Assembly (NCBI GenBank): GCA_963815045.1
Contig: CAWFET010000004.1
Span: 248,001-312,000 of the forward strand
DNA: 64,000 bases
From: DASUPK01 sp963815045
GTDB taxonomy: Bacteria; Actinomycetota; Thermoleophilia; Solirubrobacterales; 70-9
Reading direction: 5' to 3'
Shown here: positions 56,146 to 63,589 of the stretch, piece by piece
Position numbering within the stretch: position 1 is the first letter of the stretch
How the letters are laid out: every line of letters begins with the position of its first letter
The notes under the pieces: model-generated
Databases searched by the model: none
The model's input: only the letters and a program-made list of their open reading frames with translations
Told to the model about the DNA's origin: nothing
Translations under genes and position numbers: made by a program

Positions 56146-56895
56146 ATGACGACTGAGGGGCGGAGAAAGCTCTCCGCGCGGGCGGTCGTGCGCGAGGTCA
56201 TCGCCGCGTACCGGACCCACTGGCTCTTTCTGATCCTGACGGCGGTGGTCATCCTCCTCCCACAGGCGCTCGCGGACGGCTTTCTCAATCACCTCCAACT
56301 CGAGGGAATCCGCAACGCTCGCGATCTCGCGATCCTGGCGGCCACGCCGCTCACGGTCGTCATCAACCTCGGCGGCCAGGCGTTCTACGCCGGGCTCACG
56401 GCGGCCGCGGTGATCGAATGGCGCGAGCACCGTCCTCTGCCGAACATCCGCGCCCTGCTGAAGGCCGTGCCGATCAAGCGCCTGATCGCGCTGGACCTCA
56501 TCCTCGCGTTCGGCAGCGCGCTCGGCTTTCTGCTGCTCGTGATCCCCGGCCTGGTCTGGCTCGCCTGGTTCAGCCTGTCCCCGGCGATCGCGAAGTTCGA
56601 GCACCGCGACGTCTGGGGCTCGCTGCGGCGCAGCCGCGAGATCGGCCAAGGCAACTTCTGGCGGGTGATGTGGATGGTCGTCGGGACGATCATCGTCACC
56701 GAGCTTCTGGTCGAGGTGGTCAGCGTCCCGTTCAGCAGCGACGCTGCGATCGCGGTTGCCGACTTGGTCGCCGACGGGCTGCTGCAGCCGATCGAAGGCC
56801 TGGTGATCGCGGTGGTGGCCCTCAACCTGCTCGAGTTGCGCGGCGAGCTTCCCGACCGGACCGAGCTCACCCGTTCCGTCGGGGACGTCTCCTGA
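56146..56895 (+). CDS. Polytopic membrane protein, GDPD-membrane-domain/DUF975-like
   Basis: A 249-residue protein with six hydrophobic segments and the pattern LVIPGLVWLAWFSLSPAIAKFEHRDVWGSLRRSREI, characteristic of membrane proteins of the YciC/DUF975/glycerophosphodiesterase-membrane-domain group (amphipathic SLRRS helix after a proline-rich helix). No catalytic domain. Role unknown. Followed by a strong hairpin. Confidence 0.75.
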   Translation: MTTEGRRKLSARAVVREVIAAYRTHWLFLILTAVVILLPQALADGFLNHLQLEGIRNARDLAILAATPLTVVINLGGQAFYAGLTAAAVIEWREHRPLPNIRALLKAVPIKRLIALDLILAFGSALGFLLLVIPGLVWLAWFSLSPAIAKFEHRDVWGSLRRSREIGQGNFWRVMWMVVGTIIVTELLVEVVSVPFSSDAAIAVADLVADGLLQPIEGLVIAVVALNLLELRGELPDRTELTRSVGDVS

Positions 56896-56903
56896 AAAGA
56901 AAA

Positions 56904-56928
56904 CGGGCCGCCCCCCTAGGGCGGCCCG
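56904..56928. terminator. Strong hairpin terminator
   Basis: 10-bp stem CGGGCCGCCC / GGGCGGCCCG with a 5-nt loop, 9 nt after the stop of the membrane-protein gene. On the minus strand it is followed by TTTTCTTTTC, so it also fits a classical intrinsic terminator for leftward transcription. Confidence 0.78.
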
Positions 56929-57063
56929 TGAGCGAAACAGCGGCGGGCGGGTGATGGTTTCCTGCTCCCCTTGGCGCTTCGCAGTCTGCCCGTCGCCCGG
57001 CCGAGCGTCATCGGGAAGAACTCCGGGTTCGGGTCCGTAGTTCTCCCCACTCCGGACAGCAAA

Positions 57064-57089
57064 GAGGCCGGAGCGCTTGCTCCGGCCTC
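57064..57089 (-). terminator. Intrinsic terminator of the csbD-like gene
   Basis: Perfect 11-bp stem GAGGCCGGAGC / GCTCCGGCCTC with a 4-nt loop, 31 nt beyond the CsbD stop on the minus strand and followed there by TTTGC. The 135 bp between this hairpin and the one at 56904 hold no ORF. Confidence 0.75.
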
Positions 57090-57119
57090 ATTCCCTGCTT
57101 CAGCTCTTCAGCGGGCGGT

Positions 57120-57311
57120 TCAGTCGCGAGAGTCGTCGCCGTCGCCGGTCCCGATCTTGTCCTTCACCTTGTCGGCGGCGTCATCGACCTTGTCCTTGAC
57201 ACTCGAGACCGCTCGGTCGATCTTGCCCTCACGCTTGAGCTTGTCATCGTCAGTGAGGTCGCCGGCCGCTTCCTTCGTGCGGCCCTTCGCCTCATCGATG
57301 TGCTCACCCAT
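57120..57311 (-). CDS. CsbD family stress protein
   Basis: A 63-residue hydrophilic helical protein: HIDEAKGRTKEAAGDLTDDDKLKREGKIDRA then VKDKVDDAADKVKDKIG. Classic CsbD layout; such proteins are induced by general stress in bacteria, mechanism unknown. AAAGGAGA lies about 8 nt before ATG 57311, and a terminator follows. Confidence 0.92.
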   Translation of the reverse strand: MGEHIDEAKGRTKEAAGDLTDDDKLKREGKIDRAVSSVKDKVDDAADKVKDKIGTGDGDDSRD

Positions 57312-57409
57312 ATTGGTTCGTCTCCTTTGTTGTTCCCACTACTGGTACCCGGCGCTCAATCTGAAAAACGGGGGATGACAGATGTCGCCCGAGGCGCGAA
57401 GATCAGCCG

Positions 57410-58726
57410 GTGAGCTCAGCAACCAGGGAGAGATTGAGCGTCGACGACGCCCAGATCCTGCGCCTCGAGTCGCAGGTGATCAAGGGGCACACCGGCAAGG
57501 TGCTGATCCTGGCCCCGGATTCGGCGGGCGAGCCGGTCTCGGTTGCGAAGCTGCGCGACAGGGTTGCGGAGCGAATCGGCGCCTTCCCGCGGCTCGGCCA
57601 GAGGGTCGTCGAGCCTCGGCTGGGGCTGGGGCGACCGGCCTGGGTCGAGGCCGACGAGATCGAGCTGGAATGGCACGTCGCAGGCCCGCAGCACGCCGAC
57701 GCGCTCTCCGACGAAGAGCTCCGCGGGGCGGTGGGCGCCCTGCTGTCGGAGAGGCTCGATCACACCCGGCCGCTCTGGCGACTCGACATCCTGCCGCTGA
57801 CCGGGAGCCGGACCGCGATCGTGGGCCGGATCCACCACGCGATGGCCGACGGGGTGAGCGCGATCAAGCTGGTGGCCGGGCTGCTCTGGGACCGGGACAC
57901 GGAGGTACCGAACCCGCACGCCGCTTCGCCGAAGGCGGCACCGGGCAACGCGAGCGCACCCGCCGGCCCGGCGGCCGGAGCCGCTGAGGAGCGGATTCTC
58001 GTCCGGCTGCCGAGCGCGCTGTGGCGGGAGCTCCGGCCCGGACGGGACACGGCACTCGACCAGCACATAGGCCCGGGCCGCGAGGTCGCCTGGAGCACCT
58101 TTCCGCTCGAGAGGCTGAAGCGGATCGGGCACGCCGAGGGGGCAACGGTCAATGACGTCGTCCTCGCCGTGGTCGCCGGTGGCCTCCGCCGCTGGCTGCC
58201 GCTGGCCGGCGGAATCGCCAGGGACCTGCGGGTCCAGTGCCCGGTCTGCCTGCACGCGCGCGAGGAGGAGAAGGGCGAGCTGGGAAACCGGGACTCCTTC
58301 ATGAACCTGGATCTGCCGATCGCAGAGCCGGACCCTCAGGAGCGCCTGCGTCTGATCAACACCGAGACGCGGGAGAGGAAGCTCGATCACGACGCGGACG
58401 CGCTCTACGCCTTCTTCCATGCGCTCAGCCGGTTCCGCCCTCTCTATAAGGGGGTGACCAGGATCACCACCGGACCCCACGAGTTCGCGCTCTCGGTCTC
58501 CAACGTGCCGGGTCCGCGGGAGCGCGCCCTGATCCTGGGGCACGCCGTCGAGCAGCTCGCCTCCTTCGCCGAGCCCGCGGACCGGCACGCGCTGCGGATC
58601 TCGATCGTCTCGCTCGCCGGCGAGCTCGCCTTCGGGCTCTGCTCGGATCCCGACGCGATCTCCAACCTCGACGCCCTGCGAGGGGCGCTCGCAGACTCCA
58701 TCGCCGAGCTGGAGGTGGCCGTCTAA
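57410..58726 (+). CDS. Wax ester synthase/diacylglycerol acyltransferase (WS/DGAT) family
   Basis: Transfers acyl groups from CoA to diacylglycerol or fatty alcohol for storage lipid. 438 residues from GTG 57410. Active-site motif HHAMADG at residues 142-148, preceded by DHTRPLWRLDILP, and later NDVVLAVVAGGLRRWLP and FALSVSNVPGPRE, all family signatures. Its stop TAA overlaps the next start (TAATG). Whether it makes triacylglycerol or wax ester cannot be told from sequence. Confidence 0.93.
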   Translation: MSSATRERLSVDDAQILRLESQVIKGHTGKVLILAPDSAGEPVSVAKLRDRVAERIGAFPRLGQRVVEPRLGLGRPAWVEADEIELEWHVAGPQHADALSDEELRGAVGALLSERLDHTRPLWRLDILPLTGSRTAIVGRIHHAMADGVSAIKLVAGLLWDRDTEVPNPHAASPKAAPGNASAPAGPAAGAAEERILVRLPSALWRELRPGRDTALDQHIGPGREVAWSTFPLERLKRIGHAEGATVNDVVLAVVAGGLRRWLPLAGGIARDLRVQCPVCLHAREEEKGELGNRDSFMNLDLPIAEPDPQERLRLINTETRERKLDHDADALYAFFHALSRFRPLYKGVTRITTGPHEFALSVSNVPGPRERALILGHAVEQLASFAEPADRHALRISIVSLAGELAFGLCSDPDAISNLDALRGALADSIAELEVAV

Positions 58727-59382
58727 TGCCCCGCTCACTGAAGGAATACGAGCGGAAGCGCGACTTCTCCAAGACCAGGGAGCCGAGCGGGCGCGGGAAG
58801 GGGAAGTCCAAGGCGCGCCGCAAGCACCCCCGCTTCTCGTTCCAGAAGCATTCGGCGACCTCGGAGCACTACGACCTGCGGCTGGAGGTCGATGGCGTGC
58901 TCGCCTCCTGGGCCATTCCCAAGGGCCCCTCGCTGGACCCGCGGGACAAGCGCCTGGCGATGAGGACCGAGGATCACCCGCTCCAGTACCTGGAATGGGA
59001 GGGCGTGATCGCGGAGGGGTCCTATGGAGCGGGGCCGATGATCGTCTGGGATCGCGGCGTCTTCCAGAACATCTCCGAGACCCGCAGGGGCGAGCCGATG
59101 GAGCTGGACGAGGCGATCGGGAAGGGTGACGTCAAGGTCTTCATGCTCGGCGAGAAGATCAAGGGCGCATATGCCCTCGTCCGCACCGGGCCGCCGTCCG
59201 ACCGGGAGAAGTGGCTGCTGATCAAGAAGCGCGACGAGGGCGCGGATGCACGACGCAGGCCGACCTCCTCCCAGCCGGAGTCGGTCCTGAGCGGCCGCAC
59301 GATCGAGCAGGTGCTGGAGGAAGAGGCTGAGCCCGGCCAGTTCCAGAAGCACCGGGCCCGGCGGCGGTCCGCCCGGCGCTAG
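58726..59382 (+). CDS. Stand-alone LigD-type 3'-phosphoesterase (PE domain)
   Basis: Removes 3'-phosphate or 3'-ribonucleotide from DNA ends before end joining. 218 residues with the full catalytic set at exactly the numbering known from Pseudomonas LigD: His42, His48, Asp50, Arg52, Lys66, Arg76, His84 and Tyr88 (KHSATSEHYDLRLE; SWAIPKGPS; EDHPLQY). The N-terminus is Lys/Arg-rich and the C-terminus (QFQKHRARRRSARR) basic. No polymerase or ligase domain is attached. Overlaps the acyltransferase stop by 1 nt. Confidence 0.94.
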   Translation: MPRSLKEYERKRDFSKTREPSGRGKGKSKARRKHPRFSFQKHSATSEHYDLRLEVDGVLASWAIPKGPSLDPRDKRLAMRTEDHPLQYLEWEGVIAEGSYGAGPMIVWDRGVFQNISETRRGEPMELDEAIGKGDVKVFMLGEKIKGAYALVRTGPPSDREKWLLIKKRDEGADARRRPTSSQPESVLSGRTIEQVLEEEAEPGQFQKHRARRRSARR

Positions 59383-59391
59383 TCTCACGGC

Positions 59392-60855
59392 ATGGCCACG
59401 GCGGCCGAGGCAAGGACGCTCCAGAACTTCGTCGGCGGTTCCTTCGTCGACGCGGCGACCGATTCGACGCTCGAGGATCGCGATCCGGCGACCGGCGAGC
59501 TGGCCGCCCGGGTGCCGCTGTCCGGAACCACCGACGTCGACGCGGCCGTTCGCGCCGCGCGGCAGGCCCAGCCCGCCTGGCGCGAGGTGCCCCCCCAGGA
59601 GCGCGCCCGCCGCGTGCTGGCCCTGCGCGACGTCCTGGTCCGCCACCGCGAGGAGCTCACCGCCCTCGTCACCGCGGACATGGGCAAGACCCTGCCCGAC
59701 GCGAACGGCGAGGTCGGCCGCGGGATCGAGTCCGTGGAGTCGGCCGCGGCGATCCCGCACCTGCTCAAGGGCGAGACGCTGGAGGGGGTCGCCTCCGGCA
59801 TCGATGTCGAGCTTGTCCGCCAACCCGTGGGCGTGGTGGCCGCGATCACCCCCTTCAACTTCCCGGCGATGATCCCGCTCTGGTTCCTCCCCTACGCGGT
59901 CGCCTGCGGCAACGCGTTCATCCTCAAGCCCTCGGAGCGCGATCCGCGCCCCGCGCAGCGGATCTGCGAGCTGATCGCCGAGGAGGAGGTGTTCCCCGCC
60001 GGCGTCGTCAACCTCGTGCATGGCGGCCGGGAGGCGGTCGAGTCCATCCTCGAACACGAGGGTGTCGATGCGGTGTCCTTCGTCGGCCAGGCGAGCACGG
60101 CCCGGCTGATCGCGACCCGCTCCGCCGAGACCGGCAAGCGCGTGCAGGCGCTCGGCGGCGCGAAGAACTCGATGATCGTCGCGGCCGACGCGGATCTCTC
60201 CAGCTCGATCCCCGCGATCATGGCCTCCGCCTTCGGGGCCGCCGGCCAGCGCTGCCTCGCCGGATCGGTCTGCGTGATCGCCGGTGACGAGATCCGGCAG
60301 GCCGAGGTTCGAGCCGCGCTGCGACAGGCCGCCGAGGAGCTGATCACCGGATCCGGCGCCGACCCCGACACCGACGTGTGCCCGATGGTCTCGCCGGACG
60401 CCCGGGAGCGCGCCGAGTCCGCCGTCGCGGCGGCGGAGGACGGAGGCTCGGAGATCCTGCTCGACGGGCGCATCGGCGGTGGCGACGCGGGCGCGCTGCT
60501 CGGTCCGACCCTCGTCGAGGTCACCGACCACGAGTCCGAGCTGGCGCGCGAGGAGATCTTCGGCCCGGTCCTCGCGCTGGTCGGCGTCCCGGACCTGGAC
60601 GCGGCAATCGAGTTCGCGAACGGCTCGCGCTACGGCAACGCCGGCTCCATCTTCACGACCTCCGGCGCGACGGCGCGCGCCTACCGCTGGGGCATCGAGG
60701 CGGGCATGCTCGGCGTCAACATCGGAGTGCCCGCCCCGGTGGCCTGGTTCCCCTTCTCCGGCTGGAAGGACTCGATCGACGGCGACCTGCACGCCAACGG
60801 CTCGGACGCCGTCGACTTCTACACGCGCAAGAAGGTCGTTACGTCTCGCTGGTAG
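59392..60855 (+). CDS. mmsA: Methylmalonate-semialdehyde dehydrogenase (CoA-acylating)
   Basis: Oxidises (methyl)malonate semialdehyde to propionyl- or acetyl-CoA in valine, beta-alanine or inositol catabolism. 487 residues, ALDH fold. The catalytic Cys sits in GAAGQRCLAGSVCV, with GKRVQALGGAKNSMIV (family-specific, replaces the Glu motif of ordinary ALDHs) and ITPFNFPAMIPLWFLP. An acyl-CoA carboxylase subunit is convergent, consistent with propionyl-CoA use. Its stop is the first triplet of an intergenic repeat. Confidence 0.94.
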   Translation: MATAAEARTLQNFVGGSFVDAATDSTLEDRDPATGELAARVPLSGTTDVDAAVRAARQAQPAWREVPPQERARRVLALRDVLVRHREELTALVTADMGKTLPDANGEVGRGIESVESAAAIPHLLKGETLEGVASGIDVELVRQPVGVVAAITPFNFPAMIPLWFLPYAVACGNAFILKPSERDPRPAQRICELIAEEEVFPAGVVNLVHGGREAVESILEHEGVDAVSFVGQASTARLIATRSAETGKRVQALGGAKNSMIVAADADLSSSIPAIMASAFGAAGQRCLAGSVCVIAGDEIRQAEVRAALRQAAEELITGSGADPDTDVCPMVSPDARERAESAVAAAEDGGSEILLDGRIGGGDAGALLGPTLVEVTDHESELAREEIFGPVLALVGVPDLDAAIEFANGSRYGNAGSIFTTSGATARAYRWGIEAGMLGVNIGVPAPVAWFPFSGWKDSIDGDLHANGSDAVDFYTRKKVVTSRW

Positions 60856-60952
60856 CGGCCACCAGGCCGCTCCACTCTGGAGCGTAGGGCGAAGCCCGTA
60901 GCGACTTATGTGAGGCGGCCGCTTGTGGCCGCGGCTTTATGGCGAAGCCGTG
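60853..60952. repeat. Convergent-gene intergenic repeat, copy 6 (complete)
   Basis: Near-perfect copy of the 31.4-kb element, 29 kb away: TAG stop of mmsA, the GCGGCCACCAGGCCGC hairpin, CTCCACTCTGGAG, GGGCGAAGCCC, GCGACTTATGTGAGG, the GCGGCCGCTTGTGGCCGC hairpin and TTATGGCGAAGCC. It lies between mmsA and the convergent carboxyltransferase. Confidence 0.88.
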
Positions 60953-60958
60953 CTCCGG

Positions 60959-62503
60959 TCACCATGAATCCACCGTGCGCCCGCTCGGCTCCGGAGTCCC
61001 CGCCGCGGCGAGGGTGCGGGCGATCGTCGCGCGAGTGTCAGCCGGATCGATCACGTCGTCGATCTCGAAGATCTGGGCCGCGTTGAGCGCCTGGGCGTGC
61101 TCGTACATCTGGGCGGTGAGGTCGCGGACGCGCTGCTCGCGCGCGGACTCGTCCTCGATCGCCTCCAGCTCGCGGCGCATGGCGAGGCGCACCGCGCCCT
61201 CCAGGCCCATCGGCCCCAGGGTCGCGTCCGGCCACGCCGCGGTCAGCAGCGGCTCGTGGAGGCTGCCGAACGCCATCGCCTGCGCGCCCAGGCCGTAGCC
61301 GCGCCGCAGGACGATCGAGATGGTGGGGACGGTCAGGGCGGCGCCCGCGATCAGCATGCGACAGCAGTGCCTGACGAGCGCGTCCCGCTCTGCTTCGGGC
61401 CCGACCATGTATCCGGGCGTGTCGATCAGCGAGATGACCGGCAGGCCGAAGGCGTCACAGAGCTGCATGAAGTGGGCGGCCTTGTCCGCCGCGCCGCCGG
61501 TGACCACCCCGGCTGCGTACTTGCTGTTGTTGGCGATGACTCCCACGGGCCGCCCCTCGATGCGCGCCAGGGCGGTGGCCAGCTCCGGAGCGAAGCGCTC
61601 CCGGAGGACCGTGACGGAGCCCTCGTCGGCGATCGTGCGAATGATCGGCACGACGTCGTACGCACGACGGGAGCTCTCGGGAACCGCGTCCCGAAGGGTC
61701 GACTGGTCGGGCGCCGACCATTCCTCGACGGGACCGCGGAAGTAGCCGAGCAGCTGCCTGGCAGCCGCAACGGCCGCCTGCTCGTCCTCCACCACCAGGT
61801 CGAGGACGCCATTCGGCGCCTGGGTGTCGACCGGGCCCACGTCCTCGGGGCGAACGTCACCGAGGCCGCCGCCCGCGATCATCGCCGGACCGGCCATGCC
61901 GAGCGATGAGTTCTCGGTGGCGACGATCAGGTCCGAGCAGCCGGCGATCACCGCGTTCCCGGCGAAGCAGTTCCCGGCGACGATCGAGATCCGCGGAACG
62001 TGGCCGGAGAGCTTGGCCCAGAGCGCGAAGGCCCTGACCTGCAGTGCGCTGACGACGGGATGGTCCGTGTCGCCGGGCCGGCCGCCGCCGCCCTCGGCGA
62101 AGAAGACGACCGGCAGCCGCATCCGCTCGATCAGCTCGAACATCCGGTCCTTCTTGAAGTGCCCGACGGTGCCCTGAGTCCCGGCCAGGACGGTGTAGTC
62201 GTAGGCGAGCACGGCCGTGGGCTCCCCGTCGACCGTCGCCGTGCCGGCAACGAGGCCGTCGGCGGGGGTGTTCGCGATCAGGTCCTCCTTGTCACGGCGC
62301 TGCCGCTGTTGCGCGACGGCGTAACGGCCGTACTCGACCCACGAGCCCTCGTCGATCAGGTCGGCGACGTTCTCCCGCGCGGTCCGCCCCCCGCGGTCGT
62401 GGCGCTTGGAGACCGCCTCGGAGCGGGCGGGGTCTTCGGTCAGCTCCCGCCTGCGCCGCAGCTCGGCGAGGTCTTCCCGCTCCATGTCGTCGTCCCGCGG
62501 CAT
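60959..62503 (-). CDS. Acyl-CoA carboxylase carboxyltransferase subunit (beta)
   Basis: Moves carboxyl from biotin to acetyl- or propionyl-CoA. 514 residues: two crotonase-like halves. Oxyanion segments FFAEGGGGRPGD with NSSLGMAGPAMIAGGG in the first half, and SLIDTPGYMVGPEAE with LRRGYGLGAQAMAFG in the second. The biotin-carboxylase/BCCP subunit is not adjacent. The acyl-CoA chain specificity is not determinable here, although context with mmsA favours propionyl-CoA. Confidence 0.92.
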   Translation of the reverse strand: MPRDDDMEREDLAELRRRRELTEDPARSEAVSKRHDRGGRTARENVADLIDEGSWVEYGRYAVAQQRQRRDKEDLIANTPADGLVAGTATVDGEPTAVLAYDYTVLAGTQGTVGHFKKDRMFELIERMRLPVVFFAEGGGGRPGDTDHPVVSALQVRAFALWAKLSGHVPRISIVAGNCFAGNAVIAGCSDLIVATENSSLGMAGPAMIAGGGLGDVRPEDVGPVDTQAPNGVLDLVVEDEQAAVAAARQLLGYFRGPVEEWSAPDQSTLRDAVPESSRRAYDVVPIIRTIADEGSVTVLRERFAPELATALARIEGRPVGVIANNSKYAAGVVTGGAADKAAHFMQLCDAFGLPVISLIDTPGYMVGPEAERDALVRHCCRMLIAGAALTVPTISIVLRRGYGLGAQAMAFGSLHEPLLTAAWPDATLGPMGLEGAVRLAMRRELEAIEDESAREQRVRDLTAQMYEHAQALNAAQIFEIDDVIDPADTRATIARTLAAAGTPEPSGRTVDSW

Positions 62504-62522
62504 CGCCGCAGGGTTTCTACAG

Positions 62523-63032
62523 CTATGCCTGGCCGATGAGCACGCCGGTGATCGCCACGATCACGCCGCCGAGGGTGACCTGGATCAGGGAGCTCTTCAG
62601 CGAGACGTCCAGGAAGCGCTTGCGGATCCAGGCGATCCCGATCAGCTCGCAGCCGACCGTGAAGGACGCGACCAGCAACGCGGTGTGCAGGTCGCTGATC
62701 AGGAAGGGCAGGGCGTGGAAGGCGCCGCCGAAGAAGGTCGCGCCGCCGGTGATCACGCCACGGGACAGCGAGCTGCCCCGTCCCGTGAGAGAGCCGTCGT
62801 CGGAGAGCGCCTCCGAGAGGCCCATGCTGATCCCGGCCCCGAGGGCCGCCGCAAGACCGACGAAGAGGGCCGCACGCGGGCCAGCCAGAAAGGCGGTGGC
62901 GAAGATGGGCGCGAGCGTCGAGACGGTGCCGTCAATCAGGCCGATCAGCGCGGGCTGGACACGCTGGAGCATGAACCGCTCCTCATCCGCCGGGCCCATC
63001 CTCCCCGCCAGTCGTGCGACCAATTCGCTCAT
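62523..63032 (-). CDS. VIT1/CCC1 family transporter-like membrane protein
   Basis: A 169-residue protein with four to five transmembrane helices. ALIGLIDGTVSTLAPIFATAF and GLAAALGAGISMGLSEALSDDG match the first and second helices of VIT/CCC1 iron(II)/manganese transporters, with the membrane-embedded acidic residues (Asp in GLIDG, Glu in LSEALSD). Divergent from a Fur-family regulator across an iron-box-like operator, supporting a metal role. TAATAT lies 6 nt before ATG 63032. Confidence 0.82.
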   Translation of the reverse strand: MSELVARLAGRMGPADEERFMLQRVQPALIGLIDGTVSTLAPIFATAFLAGPRAALFVGLAAALGAGISMGLSEALSDDGSLTGRGSSLSRGVITGGATFFGGAFHALPFLISDLHTALLVASFTVGCELIGIAWIRKRFLDVSLKSSLIQVTLGGVIVAITGVLIGQA

Positions 63033-63040
63033 GTCGTCAT

Positions 63041-63053
63041 ATTACAAGGTAAT
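63041..63053. promoter_or_regulatory. Inverted repeat ATTAC-aag-GTAAT upstream of the VIT-like gene
   Basis: Perfect 5-3-5 inverted repeat overlapping the TAATAT -10 element of the leftward VIT-like promoter. Possible binding site for the divergent Fur-family regulator; in any case it sits where a repressor would block the promoter. Confidence 0.45.
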
Positions 63054-63072
63054 TAAGATAAGGTCTGCCTAA
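63054..63072. promoter_or_regulatory. IdeR/DtxR-like iron box
   Basis: 19-bp sequence; its reverse complement TTAGGCAGACCTTATCTTA matches the IdeR consensus TWAGGTWAGSCTWACCTWA at 15 of 19 positions by eye. It lies in the 101-bp divergent region between the VIT-like gene and the Fur-family gene, so it could control both. Confidence 0.6.
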
Positions 63073-63133
63073 GATGTAGGATTCATGTAAGGGTGTCCGA
63101 AGCCGGAGGCGAAGGACAACCCGCTTAGTTCTG

Positions 63134-63589
63134 GTGAACCTGATGGATTTGGCAACCCACACCCCGCCCCGCGACGACGCAGAACTCACCGAGCTCCTGC
63201 GGGAGCGCGGCCTGCGCGCCACCTCCCAGCGGGTCGTCATGCACCGGCTCCTCCGCGACCGGGCCCGCCATGTCAGCGCCGAGGAGCTCCTCTCCGAGGC
63301 GGGCGAGAAGCTGCCCGGCGTCTCCCTCCCCACCGTCTACGCGACGCTCGAGCTCTTCGAGCAGCTCGGCATCGTTCGCCGGGTCAACGGCGGCGGGGGC
63401 ACCCTGCTCTGGGACACGCGAGCGGACGCCCACCACCACATGATCTGCCGCAACTGCGGGCGGATCGAGGACATGGAGACACCGCTCGACCTCGAGCGGG
63501 CCCGCCGCAGTGCGGCACGCGCCGGCTTCCAGCCCGACCGGGCCGAGGTCGTGGTCAGCGGCCTCTGCGCCGAGTGCGCCCGCCGTTAG
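63134..63589 (+). CDS. Fur family transcriptional regulator
   Basis: A 151-residue metal- or peroxide-responsive repressor. Winged helix: LRERGLRATSQRVVMHRLLRDR and GVSLPTVYATLELFEQLGIVRRV; metal-binding region DAHHHMICRNCGRIED, and C-terminal structural zinc pair CAEC. Start GTG 63134 or ATG 63143. Could be Fur, Zur or PerR by sequence; position next to a VIT-like transporter and an iron box favours iron or manganese. Confidence 0.92.
   Translation: MNLMDLATHTPPRDDAELTELLRERGLRATSQRVVMHRLLRDRARHVSAEELLSEAGEKLPGVSLPTVYATLELFEQLGIVRRVNGGGGTLLWDTRADAHHHMICRNCGRIEDMETPLDLERARRSAARAGFQPDRAEVVVSGLCAECARR

Noticed and set aside
57030..57060. Possible tRNA T-arm (GGGTTCGGGTCC)
   Set aside because: No acceptor, D or anticodon arms can be folded around it and the invariant A of the T-loop is missing.
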